From positions 1-13,290 of the forward strand of contig JAGXOF010000023.1 of assembly GCA_023660035.1 (NCBI GenBank): a DNA stretch of 13,290 nt. Direction: 5' to 3'. The notes beneath the pieces are model-generated. The model searched no databases and was not told the origin of the DNA. It was given only the letters and a program-made list of their open reading frames with translations. This document shows, in pieces, positions 1-6,115 of the stretch; position 1 is the stretch's first letter; every line of letters begins with the position of its first letter. A program made the translations under genes and the position numbers. The DNA is from Dehalococcoidia bacterium LH_S1. Its GTDB lineage: Bacteria; Chloroflexota; Dehalococcoidia; SZUA-161; SpSt-899.

Positions 1-343
1 GGAAGTGGGTAGTATTGTCCAGACAGATGGATGGGGAGGTTACAACGGATTGTCCAAACTGGGGTATACGCACGAGATCATTCGGGAAAACGCCGCCGTT
101 GGAGAGAACCTCTTGCCCGAGGTCAACCGTGTGGCTGCCCTGGTCAAGCGTTGGTTGTTGGGAACTTATCAAGGCGGTATCCATCTTTCTCACCTAGACT
201 ACTATCTTGACGAGTACACATTCCGGTTTAATCGGAGGACCTCCCATTCTCGTGGCAAACTCTTTTATCGGTTGGTGCAACACGCAGTTGCCATAGACCC
301 AGTTATTGCAAAACAGCTTCAGCGCAGAACCGCAAGTTCATAG
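1..343 (+). CDS. IS1595 (ISXO2-like) family transposase, C-terminal part, 5' truncated by window
   Basis: This is the C-terminal part of a DDE transposase that moves an insertion sequence by cut-and-paste or related chemistry. The frame is open to the first bases of the window, so the real start lies to the left; the GTG at position 5 is not a likely start. Visible family signatures are TDGWGGYNGL, which holds an Asp expected to be the second catalytic acid, then PEVNRVAALVKRWLLGTYQGG, and the typical C-terminal block YLDEYTFRFNRR followed by SRGKLFYRLVQHAV. The stop is TAG at 341-343. It is the only gene on the plus strand and sits just beyond the 3' end of the gas-vesicle operon, pointing toward it. 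Family assignment rests on these motifs and is solid; the subgroup is not resolved. The left end of the element is outside the window. Confidence 0.88.
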   Translation, partial: EVGSIVQTDGWGGYNGLSKLGYTHEIIRENAAVGENLLPEVNRVAALVKRWLLGTYQGGIHLSHLDYYLDEYTFRFNRRTSHSRGKLFYRLVQHAVAIDPVIAKQLQRRTASS

Positions 344-421
344 AGCTAGTGCATAACAGGAACATCAGTCAAGTACATACCCCTATAATGAAATTTAGAA
401 CATCAAATTCATTAACTTCAG
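344..421. other. Short gap between transposase and operon end
   Basis: This 78-base stretch lies between the convergent transposase and the last minus-strand ORF. It probably contains the right end of the insertion sequence. A possible edge is the AGTCAAGTACATACCCC word near 367-383, but the matching left end is not in the window, so neither the inverted repeat nor a target duplication can be shown. Confidence 0.25.
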
Positions 422-664
422 TCATAGTCTCATATACCTGCGAAGTTGCTCCTTGTTTTTCTCCCTCCGCTGTTGTAGTTGCTCCTTTACCTTTTGGACT
501 TCCTCGTCCCATAATCTGGAGAAGTCTGCATCGGTTAAAGTAGTTCCTTGGTTCTCCAGTTCAGCGGCACGGGCCCACATCCGAGTATAGACAATATTTT
601 CAATATCGGTAACTGGGCAATAGGGAGAGCCAATAGGCTGTAGCTCGTCACTTTCCTCAGCTAT
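422..664 (-). CDS. Hypothetical 80-aa protein, apparent ATA start after a strong RBS
   Basis: I do not recognise this protein. The frame runs 80 codons from an ATA at 664-662 to TGA at 424-422. A strong Shine-Dalgarno GGAGGTGA sits 8 bases upstream of the ATA, exactly where neighbouring genes have their ATG, and the protein would begin (M)AEESDELQP. An in-frame TGA lies just upstream, so no earlier start exists, and the next in-frame ATG is only at codon 29. The product has a neutral first half (SPYCPVTDIENIVYTRMW) and a charged helical second half ending in a Lys/Arg/Gln/Glu-rich stretch (KEQLQQRREKNKEQLRRY) that could form a coiled coil. It is the last gene of the operon before the transposase. 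Either the start codon has mutated from ATG, ATA is used inefficiently, or the base is a sequencing error. A weak 25-aa ORF (738-661) overlaps its start. Confidence 0.55.
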   Translation of the reverse strand: MAEESDELQPIGSPYCPVTDIENIVYTRMWARAAELENQGTTLTDADFSRLWDEEVQKVKEQLQQRREKNKEQLRRYMRL

Positions 665-725
665 TTTAGGTCACCTCCATATAATTTATGCTCACTGACG
701 CTCAAATGGGAAAGAGCCTCTAATC

Positions 726-860
726 TTAGCTCAAACATACGGCTTCCTCAGTCTCTTTAAGCTCAGGGAACGCCTTTGGTCGAGTTAGCTCCGCTGTCTT
801 GATAAGTGCGTCCACCTGAGTTAATAGCACAGAGGCTATATCCTTAACTCGCTCTTGCAC
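726..860 (-). CDS. Hypothetical 44-aa protein overlapping the dnaK 3' end
   Basis: A small ORF begins at GTG 860-858, inside the last codons of dnaK in another frame, and ends at TAA 728-726. It has an excellent ribosome binding site, AAGGAGGTAATTAACA before the GTG, which lies within the dnaK coding sequence. That placement argues for real, translationally coupled expression. The peptide starts MQERVKDIASVLLTQVDALI and continues as an amphipathic helix with a C-terminal acidic part (FPELKETEEAV). No family is recognised. The 17-base overlap with dnaK suggests a possible connection with the chaperone, but that is inference. A second frame (ATG at 738) continues past its stop for 25 codons to the next gene, so a frameshifted longer protein is conceivable. 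Confidence 0.55.
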   Translation of the reverse strand: MQERVKDIASVLLTQVDALIKTAELTRPKAFPELKETEEAVCLS

Positions 861-2589
861 TGTTAATTACCTCCTTCTCTTTGTATAGTTCCTTAACCAG
901 CTCTTGTAGGTCTTGAGTCCTTGATTTAATTAGTTCGCTATCTCCGCTGGCTAAGGCAGCCTTTACCTCCAAAACCCTTGCCTCCAGCTCCTCTAGTTGA
1001 GCTTCGTTAACTCTATCCTCCGTTTGCTCGTCTATCTTTTCAGCGGCGTAGATAAGATTATCAGCCTTGATGCCTATCTCCACCTCCTCACGCCTCCTCT
1101 TATCCCCCTCGGCATAAATCTTGGCTTCTTCAAGCATTCGCTCTATTTCCTCTGATGATAGTCTGGAGGACTCAACCCTTAATTTCGTTTCATTATCAGT
1201 ATAAAGGTCACTGGCCGAGACCTGGAGGATGCCATTGGCATCTATATTAAAGGCGACCTCGATTCGGGGCACTCCTCTAGGAGCAAGAGGGATATCAGTG
1301 AGCTGAAATCTGCCCAGGCTCACATTGTAGCAAGCCATCTCCCTTTCTCCCTGCAACACATGGATGTCCACCTCAGGCTGATTATCGAAAGCAGTGGAAA
1401 ATATCTGGCTTGAGGAAGTAGGGATCTTGGCATTCCTTTCGATAATTGGGGCGAATATCCCACCCCTGGTCTCTATACCTAGAGAAAGAGGGGTAACATC
1501 CAGCAATGTCACCTTTTCCAATTCACCACTCAATACTCCAGCCTGAATGGCGGCACCCAGAGCCACCACTTCATCAGGATTGATATCTCGGTAAGGTTCT
1601 TTACTCAAAAGCTCTCGGCATAGCTGCTGCACCGCTGGCATCCTGGTGGCTCCGCCTACCAGAATCACCCTATCAATGGCTTCAGGCTCAAATTTGGCGT
1701 CAGCTAAGGTTTGTTTGGTGGGGATGACCATCTTCTCAAGCAAATCCCGGGTCAGCCCCTCAAACCTTTCCCTGGTCAGGGTTATATCCAGGTGTTTAGT
1801 ATCATGGTTATCCTGAAAGATAAAGGGCAATTTGATAGAAGACACCTGGCTATTTGAAAGTTCGATTTTGGCTTTTTCTGCTGCCTCCTTCAGCCGCTGC
1901 AAAGCCATTCTATCTTGCCGCAAATCAATTCCATGCTCCCTGTAAAATTCGTCAGCCAGATAATCTACAATCCGCTGGTCCCAGTCATCTCCACCCAGCC
2001 AGGTGTTGCCGTTTACCGCTTTGACTTCAAATATCCCCTTGCCTAGCTCCAGGATGGAGACATCAAAAGTGCCACCACCCAGGTCCCAGACCAGGATGTT
2101 ATGGACATCCTGTTTATCCAGCCCATAAGCTAAGGCAGAGGCGGTTGGTTCGTTAATGATTCTGATTACATCAAGGCCGGCGATAGTGCCGGCATCCTTA
2201 GTAGCCTGGCGTTGGGAGTCGTTAAAATAGGCAGGAACAGTAATCACCGCCTTTTCTATTCTCTCTCCCAGGTAGCTTTCGGCATCAGCTTTGAGCTTGC
2301 CCAGGATAAGACTTGAGATGGCTTGGGGTGTGAACTCCTTTCGGTCAAGCCTCACTTTATAGTCTGAGCCCATTCGCCTTTTTATGGAGACAATGGTCTT
2401 CTCCGGGTTGGCTACTGCCTGTCTCCTAGCCAGTTGTCCCACAAGTCGGCGGCCATCCTCAGTCAATGCCACCACGGAAGGGGTCAACCGACCGCCCTCA
2501 GCACTGGGGATGATGGTTGGCTTGCCGTTCTCTATAAAGGCGGCTACCGAATTGGTAGTCCCTAAATCGATACCAATGACCTTAGCCAT
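844..2589 (-). CDS. dnaK: Hsp70 molecular chaperone DnaK
   Basis: ATP-driven cytosolic Hsp70 chaperone of 581 aa. The N-terminal actin-like ATPase domain shows the phosphate-1 motif GIDLGTTNS (residues 6-14), VPAYFNDSQRQATKDAG, the NEPTASALAYGLD loop, the phosphate-2 motif WDLGGGTFDVSIL and the adenosine motif VGGATRMP. The linker and substrate-binding domain follow (LLDVTPLSLGIETRGG, then ANGILQVSASD), with a helical lid of charged coils to the C-terminus. The protein is shorter than typical DnaK (about 610-640 aa) and has no flexible acidic tail, ending EKEVINSARAS. It is 7 bases downstream of a double zinc-ribbon gene and overlaps a small ORF at its 3' end. No grpE or full-length dnaJ is nearby, so this looks like an accessory Hsp70 dedicated to the gas-vesicle cluster rather than the housekeeping locus. 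Family identity is certain; the dedicated role is inferred. Confidence 0.96.
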   Translation of the reverse strand: MAKVIGIDLGTTNSVAAFIENGKPTIIPSAEGGRLTPSVVALTEDGRRLVGQLARRQAVANPEKTIVSIKRRMGSDYKVRLDRKEFTPQAISSLILGKLKADAESYLGERIEKAVITVPAYFNDSQRQATKDAGTIAGLDVIRIINEPTASALAYGLDKQDVHNILVWDLGGGTFDVSILELGKGIFEVKAVNGNTWLGGDDWDQRIVDYLADEFYREHGIDLRQDRMALQRLKEAAEKAKIELSNSQVSSIKLPFIFQDNHDTKHLDITLTRERFEGLTRDLLEKMVIPTKQTLADAKFEPEAIDRVILVGGATRMPAVQQLCRELLSKEPYRDINPDEVVALGAAIQAGVLSGELEKVTLLDVTPLSLGIETRGGIFAPIIERNAKIPTSSSQIFSTAFDNQPEVDIHVLQGEREMACYNVSLGRFQLTDIPLAPRGVPRIEVAFNIDANGILQVSASDLYTDNETKLRVESSRLSSEEIERMLEEAKIYAEGDKRRREEVEIGIKADNLIYAAEKIDEQTEDRVNEAQLEELEARVLEVKAALASGDSELIKSRTQDLQELVKELYKEKEVINSARAS

Positions 2590-2596
2590 GGATTAT

Positions 2597-2836
2597 CTAC
2601 ATCCAGCCTTTAGGTGTGTTGATTCCAACCTTTCCCGGAAGCTTCTTGCCGCAAGAGGGACAATAGGTATAATGTTGATAGAATCGCCATCTCACTCCGC
2701 AATAGGGACATTCCATCTCCAGAGGCTCGCCACACTCAGGGCAAAAGGCATACCTCCCTGAGGTAGTGGCTCCGCATTTGGGACAGCGAAGTGGACCTGT
2801 TCCTCTCTGCACCACCTCTTCCTCTTCTTCTGCCAT
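2597..2836 (-). CDS. Double zinc-ribbon protein
   Basis: Small 79-aa protein made almost wholly of two treble-clef or rubredoxin-like zinc ribbons. Ligand pairs are CPKC (18-21) with CPEC (32-35), and CPYC (43-46) with CPSC (59-62). The N-terminus is an acidic run (MAEEEEEVV) and the C-terminus is short and basic. The start at 2836 follows GGAGGTTAATAGAA, a good ribosome binding site. The ribbons differ from the CPxCG-x7-Lx3GCxxCGW type found elsewhere in this cluster, so it is a separate family. It is 7 bases upstream of dnaK and presumably co-translated with it, which makes a DnaK partner or adaptor role possible, though nothing in the sequence proves it. No enzyme domain is present. Confidence 0.85.
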   Translation of the reverse strand: MAEEEEEVVQRGTGPLRCPKCGATTSGRYAFCPECGEPLEMECPYCGVRWRFYQHYTYCPSCGKKLPGKVGINTPKGWM

Positions 2837-2857
2837 TTCTATTAACCTCCTTTCGTA

Positions 2858-2943
2858 GAATTAAGTAGTAAGAAATTCAGAATTAAGTATTAAGTATTAA
2901 GAGCTTGTTAAAGTTGAATCCTTAATCCTGTTAGCTGAATCCT
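2858..2943. repeat. Dispersed AT-rich intergenic repeat, copy 1
   Basis: The gap between gvpO and the zinc-ribbon gene is filled by GAATTAAG, AAGTATTAAG and CTTAATCCTG words. Its right part, 2921-2947, matches 5128-5154 at 25 of 27 positions by eye. The gvpO stop codon lies inside the repeat. Confidence 0.75.
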
Positions 2944-3220
2944 ATTTTTTCTCTGTTTCCTCGGATTTTGTCGCCTCGCCTCGAGTGCGGAGGTCACCAC
3001 GGTCAAAGTTCACCACATTCCCTTCATCATCAAGCAGAACATCATACCTGGCGAGCAAATCCATGTGGTCAGGGATAGCTTTTCTTTCCATCATCTCCAG
3101 CGAGATGTGCCACCCCTCCTCATCTTTAGAAACCGCCAATACACTAGATAGCTGCCTTTCAACTAAATCGCTTAGTTGCTTCTTAACTCGGTCTATCGCC
3201 TGTGCTGTAGTAAGTGCCAT
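2942..3220 (-). CDS. gvpO: Gas vesicle protein GvpO
   Basis: Small (92-aa) gas-vesicle accessory protein needed for vesicle formation in organisms where it has been tested. Recognition rests on the typical arrangement: an N-terminal helix (AIDRVKKQLSDLVERQ), then SSVLAVSKDEEGWHISLEMM, the conserved ERKAIPDHMDLLARYDVLLD and a DEGNVVNFDRGDLRTRG end, matching the family pattern of GW-x-V/I-x-x-E-x-x-E-x-x-x-I-P-x-x-x-D-x-L-A-x-Y-x-V-x-L-D. The tail is charged (KSEETEKK). The start at 3220 has AAGGAGGTGAAAACAA upstream. It follows a 216-base gap that contains a hairpin and repeats, the largest gap in the operon. Identity is confident. Confidence 0.9.
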   Translation of the reverse strand: MALTTAQAIDRVKKQLSDLVERQLSSVLAVSKDEEGWHISLEMMERKAIPDHMDLLARYDVLLDDEGNVVNFDRGDLRTRGEATKSEETEKK

Positions 3221-3236
3221 TTGTTTTCACCTCCTT

Positions 3237-3313
3237 AGTTCAGAATTACAGATTAAGAATCAAGGATTAACCCTTTATCCTATTACTTAATCATGATAGT
3301 TTAACTCTTATCC
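3237..3313. repeat. Dispersed AT-rich intergenic repeat, copy 2
   Basis: Variant of the same repeat family upstream of gvpO, with CAGAATTACAGATTAAGAAT, AAGGATTAA and TACTTAATC words. It is more diverged than copies 1 and 3. Confidence 0.6.
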
Positions 3314-3397
3314 TTGAAAATAAGGCGATTAGCCTCACCCCACTCACCAACTTCAGTAAGCGGAGTGAGGTCACTGAGGAACAAGTTTTAGGCTTCA

Positions 3398-3422
3398 CCC
3401 AGCCCTAGGAACTAGGGCTGGG
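3398..3422 (-). terminator. Perfect 10-bp hairpin downstream of the 47-aa gene
   Basis: CCCAGCCCTA (3398-3407) and TAGGGCTGGG (3413-3422) form a perfect GC-rich stem with a 5-base loop, 14 bases downstream of the 47-aa ORF stop on the minus strand. No U tract follows on the minus strand, so it is not a standard intrinsic terminator. It could be an RNA stability or processing element. The terminator type is the nearest available label. Confidence 0.4.
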
Positions 3423-3436
3423 TTCACAGGAAAGAG

Positions 3437-3580
3437 TCATTTCTCCCCAGTCATGACCGCCAGCCTGTCCGCTGCCCTCGCCTTTTTTTCATCTGCCCAC
3501 TTCGCCTTGTAATCCGCAGTGCCTTTCTTCATCGCTGCTCTGGCTCCCTTGTTCTTCTCCAACCATTTACCTTGGGCCAT
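3437..3580 (-). CDS. Small basic Ala/Lys-rich protein, 47 aa, unknown function
   Basis: A 47-codon ORF starts at ATG 3580-3578 and stops at TGA 3439-3437. The ribosome binding site AAAGGAGGTGATATAA, with GGAGGTGA 5 bases before the ATG, is among the best in the window and is the main reason to call the gene. The product starts MAQGKWLEKNKGARAAMKKG and is rich in Lys, Ala and Arg, predicted to be one long positively charged helix with two Trp. No family is recognised. It lies 16 bases after the GvpJ-GRAM-zinc-ribbon gene and is followed by a strong hairpin. A basic peptide in a cluster of acidic assembly proteins could bind an acidic partner or RNA, but that is only a suggestion. Confidence 0.65.
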   Translation of the reverse strand: MAQGKWLEKNKGARAAMKKGTADYKAKWADEKKARAADRLAVMTGEK

Positions 3581-3596
3581 TTATATCACCTCCTTT

Positions 3597-4709
3597 CTAG
3601 ATGTTTCGCCGCAGCCTGGGGCTTATCCAGCCACAGACAGAACAGCCTTCCTTTAATAGCTTCTCCCTGGGCGCCTTCGCCCCACATTGAGGGCAGGTTT
3701 CCCAATCCTCGGGCAGGGGTTCACTTCGCTGTCTGATGACATCTGTTAAGGCATCCTGCCAATCCTTCATTTCGTCCTCTGTTCCAGAGAAGCAAGCCAC
3801 CTTGTTGCCTGACTCCGTTTTATATAGCACATTGAGGACTTGTTTTTCCTTTAACATGCCGCCTAAATCTCGAAGTTGTGTGGTAGCATGGATCAGGTTA
3901 TCACGAGGAGTTTCCCAGACTACCTTGCCATCAAAGTCATAATACCACAATAGCCTCTTGTTGGTTAGATACAGGTATCCTGATTTCCATTGGTCGCTGG
4001 TAGTTCCACCTGGTGATGGCAGGGTCATGAGATACCACATCTTGCAAGAGTTAGTCACCCCTTCGCCAGGGGTCAGGAATTTGGCGGCATACTCATCCAG
4101 AGAGGGTATAGTCGGCTTTTCTTCCAGTTCCAGCCCCAGCTCTTTCATTCGTCCTTCGATAGCCTCTTTTACCACTGAAGCCTCGGTGGGGTGGAGCTGA
4201 GCTACCTCGCCGTCCTTAAGCAATAGGTAAAGGTAGTCCGTTTCCTTCTTGGCAACATTTGTCTTTCTTTCCATTGCCAGCCCTTTTATCATTTCATATG
4301 GAATATCCATTAACATTTCACCGGGCGAATTTCTCCACAGAAATACTCTTCTATCGGTAACATAGAGGTGCCCCGGCCTCCAGCTGCGGTAGATGCCCTT
4401 GCTAAACCAGTGGGAGCCAAACATCTTTAATAAAACCTGTTCACCCTCTGCTAAAGGTTCTCTTGCTCCCCGCTTTTGCTCCCGCTCCTTTCTTTCCCAG
4501 TCACGGGTCTGCTTATCCCAGTCGGTCAACACCCCATATTTCAGCATGGTCTCCATTCCAGCTATAGCCGCCCTTAAGTTAACTCCGACCAGAGGAACTC
4601 CAGAGACAGAGATGATAAGATCGGCATTGATTACCAGCCCCTTGTCCAGAATATGCTCTAAAAGGTCGGTTACACCGCATTCTGTTGCTGCAGTGGGTTG
4701 CATTCCCAT
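3597..4709 (-). CDS. gvpJ: GvpA/J-family protein fused to two GRAM/PH-like domains and a zinc ribbon
   Basis: 370-aa multidomain protein. Residues 13-60 are a gas-vesicle shell-family domain (TDLLEHILDKGLVINADLII, then SVSGVPLVGVNLRAAIAGME and TMLKYG). The INADL-x-x-SVSGVPLVGV pattern is closer to the minor proteins GvpJ/GvpM than to major GvpA, which has IDAWVRVSLVGIELL. Two similar GRAM/PH-like modules follow, at about 88-195 (SWRPGHLYVTDRRVFLW) and 212-330 (QWKSGYLYLTNKRLLWYY). The C-terminus is a zinc ribbon with Cys339, 342, 356 and 359 in CPQCGAKAPREKLLKEGCSV, then CGW. The start MGMQ matches MGMT of the paralogue at 9128. The adjacent upstream gene, 8 bases away, is a single GRAM-like protein. 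The likely role is a minor shell or nucleation protein with adaptor domains; the fusion is seen directly, the role is inferred. Confidence 0.85.
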   Translation of the reverse strand: MGMQPTAATECGVTDLLEHILDKGLVINADLIISVSGVPLVGVNLRAAIAGMETMLKYGVLTDWDKQTRDWERKEREQKRGAREPLAEGEQVLLKMFGSHWFSKGIYRSWRPGHLYVTDRRVFLWRNSPGEMLMDIPYEMIKGLAMERKTNVAKKETDYLYLLLKDGEVAQLHPTEASVVKEAIEGRMKELGLELEEKPTIPSLDEYAAKFLTPGEGVTNSCKMWYLMTLPSPGGTTSDQWKSGYLYLTNKRLLWYYDFDGKVVWETPRDNLIHATTQLRDLGGMLKEKQVLNVLYKTESGNKVACFSGTEDEMKDWQDALTDVIRQRSEPLPEDWETCPQCGAKAPREKLLKEGCSVCGWISPRLRRNI

Positions 4710-4717
4710 TTATATTT

Positions 4718-5080
4718 CTATCCTTCAAGTAGAGCAAGGGTCATTCTATCCTTGATTGCCTTCTGCCAGCCCACAGGCGATGCTACGGCAATATATGCTA
4801 CCCTGATACTGTTGCCGGGACTGGCTCGGTAAGATATACAAAGCTGCCTGATATGTTGCAGAACCCACTTCCTCATCTCCAACTTGACATCCACAATATC
4901 CTCAAGGAAGGTAGCAAACTCGATTCTCCCCTGGCGCTCAAAGAGCACCCTCTTATTGGTGAGGTGCAGGTTCCCTGGCCTCCACAGGACATCAAGGGTG
5001 CCAATATCAATGGACCCCGCGGTGGACTGGATAATTTGCTCATCTTGATGTAAAAACTCTCTCATCTTCTTGCTCAGCAT
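4718..5080 (-). CDS. Small GRAM/PH-like domain protein
   Basis: 120-aa single-domain protein. Its motif LWRPGNLHLTNKRVLFERQG (about residues 32-51) has the W-x-x-G-x-L-x-L-T-x-K-R-h-h-h signature of GRAM/PH-like folds and matches both modules of the downstream fusion protein. The C-terminal part IRVAYIAVASPVGWQKAIKD resembles the last strand and helix of the same fold. I chose ATG at 5080; the preceding TTG could also serve but lies inside an intergenic repeat. GRAM domains often bind lipids or proteins; nothing here is a membrane segment. The gene sits 8 bases before the GvpJ-GRAM-GRAM-zinc-ribbon gene, and the pair probably arose by domain duplication. The exact substrate is unknown. Confidence 0.72.
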   Translation of the reverse strand: MLSKKMREFLHQDEQIIQSTAGSIDIGTLDVLWRPGNLHLTNKRVLFERQGRIEFATFLEDIVDVKLEMRKWVLQHIRQLCISYRASPGNSIRVAYIAVASPVGWQKAIKDRMTLALLEG

Positions 5081-5152
5081 CAAGGATTAAGAATTCAGAA
5101 TTAAGTTTCAGTACTTAATGCTTAATCCTTAATCCTGTTAACCGAATCCTAT
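5081..5152. repeat. Dispersed AT-rich intergenic repeat, copy 3, with inverted repeat
   Basis: Fills the gap between gvpL and the GRAM gene. AAGGATTAAG (5082-5091) and CTTAATCCTT (5121-5130) are a perfect 10-base inverted repeat, with ATTAAGT/ACTTAAT nested inside, so the transcript can fold. The right part nearly duplicates 2921-2947. Confidence 0.75.
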
Positions 5153-6037
5153 TTAAACAAAGCTATAAGGAGGCCAGGGTCCTGTGAAGCGGACGGAGAA
5201 GCCATTCATATAGTCAATCCTCTCCAACTCATTTCCCAGGTCCTCCACCCTTTCCTTCAATACCAGGCAGGATAGATTCATCAGCATCGTCTTGTCTCTT
5301 TCACTTTTCGCTTTCTCCACCTTGATGTCATCAACATGGTTTTTAATCCCCCCATAAAAGTCCTTAAAGTATCCTTCTGCACTTTTCTCCAACTCTCCTT
5401 TTACTGCCTTTTCTATCTTCTGTTTATACATATATGCCATCCCCGGCTTCTGGGATGCCATCTCCTCTTTTAGTTTGCCAACCTCCTCGCTCTCACGGGC
5501 AACGATATCCGTCATGGCCTTGTTATCATATGAAATCTGGACCCCGAACTCCTGCTTTCCTCTGACCTTTTCCATCTTCTCTTTAAGATTTTCGAAATCA
5601 TCCTTAATAAAATCCTTTACTTGCTGCTTTGGGTCAGTATTATCTTCGCCCTGGATTATGGTGTCAAAGCCTAGAGGAAGCACGGTACCAAACTTTTCTA
5701 TAGCGGCATCGAGGACATTTTGATGAGTTCGAACCCAGCCCTTAACCAACTCTTGATTATCCGATTGATAGGGCTCGGTGGGACAGTTATGAACTACAGC
5801 ACACAACCCTTTATAAGGGATAGTGTAAACCTCGTTATCTTCAATGCCGATATTTCCCAGGCTGACCGATACCCCGGCATCAGCGATGCCATAGGCATAT
5901 CTTCCGTCTCCGCCACCGCTGACCTCGATTTCCTCAGTGGGAAGTTCAGCCTCGGAGGGCGCAGCGGCGGTCTTTAACTTCCTTCGGGACAGGCTCTTCT
6001 TCGACCTTTGGCATCTCCTCCTCAGGGGGAACTTCAA
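5153..6037 (-). CDS. gvpL: Gas vesicle protein GvpF/GvpL domain, 5' end disrupted by a frameshift
   Basis: GvpF/GvpL family protein, an accessory factor for gas-vesicle assembly that in studied systems binds GvpA. From about residue 45 the frame is typical: GRYAYGIADAG, an early strand ending in YKGLCAVVHNC, then HQNVLDAAIEKFGTVLPLGF, where the family normally reads VLPLRFGT; the Arg is Gly here. A long helical middle and the closing block YMNGFSVRFTGPWPPYSFV are also family-like. The first 22 codons after the listed ATG (6037-6035) are an out-of-frame reading of a repeat and are probably not real. Removing one base from the TTT run at 5973-5975 joins this frame to the upstream acidic ORF at KEVK-TAAAPSE, as in the sister repeat. 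The original product was therefore probably a single protein spanning 6338-5153. Confidence 0.88.
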   Translation of the reverse strand: MKFPLRRRCQRSKKSLSRRKLKTAAAPSEAELPTEEIEVSGGGDGRYAYGIADAGVSVSLGNIGIEDNEVYTIPYKGLCAVVHNCPTEPYQSDNQELVKGWVRTHQNVLDAAIEKFGTVLPLGFDTIIQGEDNTDPKQQVKDFIKDDFENLKEKMEKVRGKQEFGVQISYDNKAMTDIVARESEEVGKLKEEMASQKPGMAYMYKQKIEKAVKGELEKSAEGYFKDFYGGIKNHVDDIKVEKAKSERDKTMLMNLSCLVLKERVEDLGNELERIDYMNGFSVRFTGPWPPYSFV

Positions 6038-6115
6038 CTTCGGAGGGCGCAGCGGCGGTCTTAACTTCCTTCGGGACAGGCTCTTCTTCGACCTTTGGCA
6101 TCTCCTCCTCAGGGG
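5941..6115. repeat. Tandem direct repeat, two units of 88 and 87 bases
   Basis: Units 5941-6028 and 6029-6115 are almost identical. On the minus strand each encodes PPEEEMPKVEEEPVPKEVK plus TAAAPSE-type residues. The 87-base unit keeps frame (29 codons); the 88-base unit has one extra T (GTCTTTAAC versus GTCTTAAC) that breaks the frame. Confidence 0.9.

Larger units (their letters stand above)
3221..3436. other. Intergenic region with hairpins and repeat words
   Basis: This 216-base gap is the widest in the operon. It holds the perfect 10-bp hairpin at 3398-3422, a weaker GC-rich inverted repeat (CCTCAC 3333-3338 with GTGAGG 3365-3370), and AT-rich repeat words at 3237-3313. I see no convincing -35/-10 pair. 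An internal promoter for gvpO-zinc ribbon-dnaK, or a processing or attenuation site, would most plausibly be here. Confidence 0.5.

Noticed and set aside
349..543. Plus-strand ORF of 64 codons next to the transposase
   Set aside because: It is antisense to the 80-aa minus-strand ORF, has no ribosome binding site and a composition typical of a shadow frame.
2858..2943. CRISPR-like array in the AT-rich repeats
   Set aside because: The words are short, variable in spacing and orientation, and there are no regular repeat-spacer units or cas genes.
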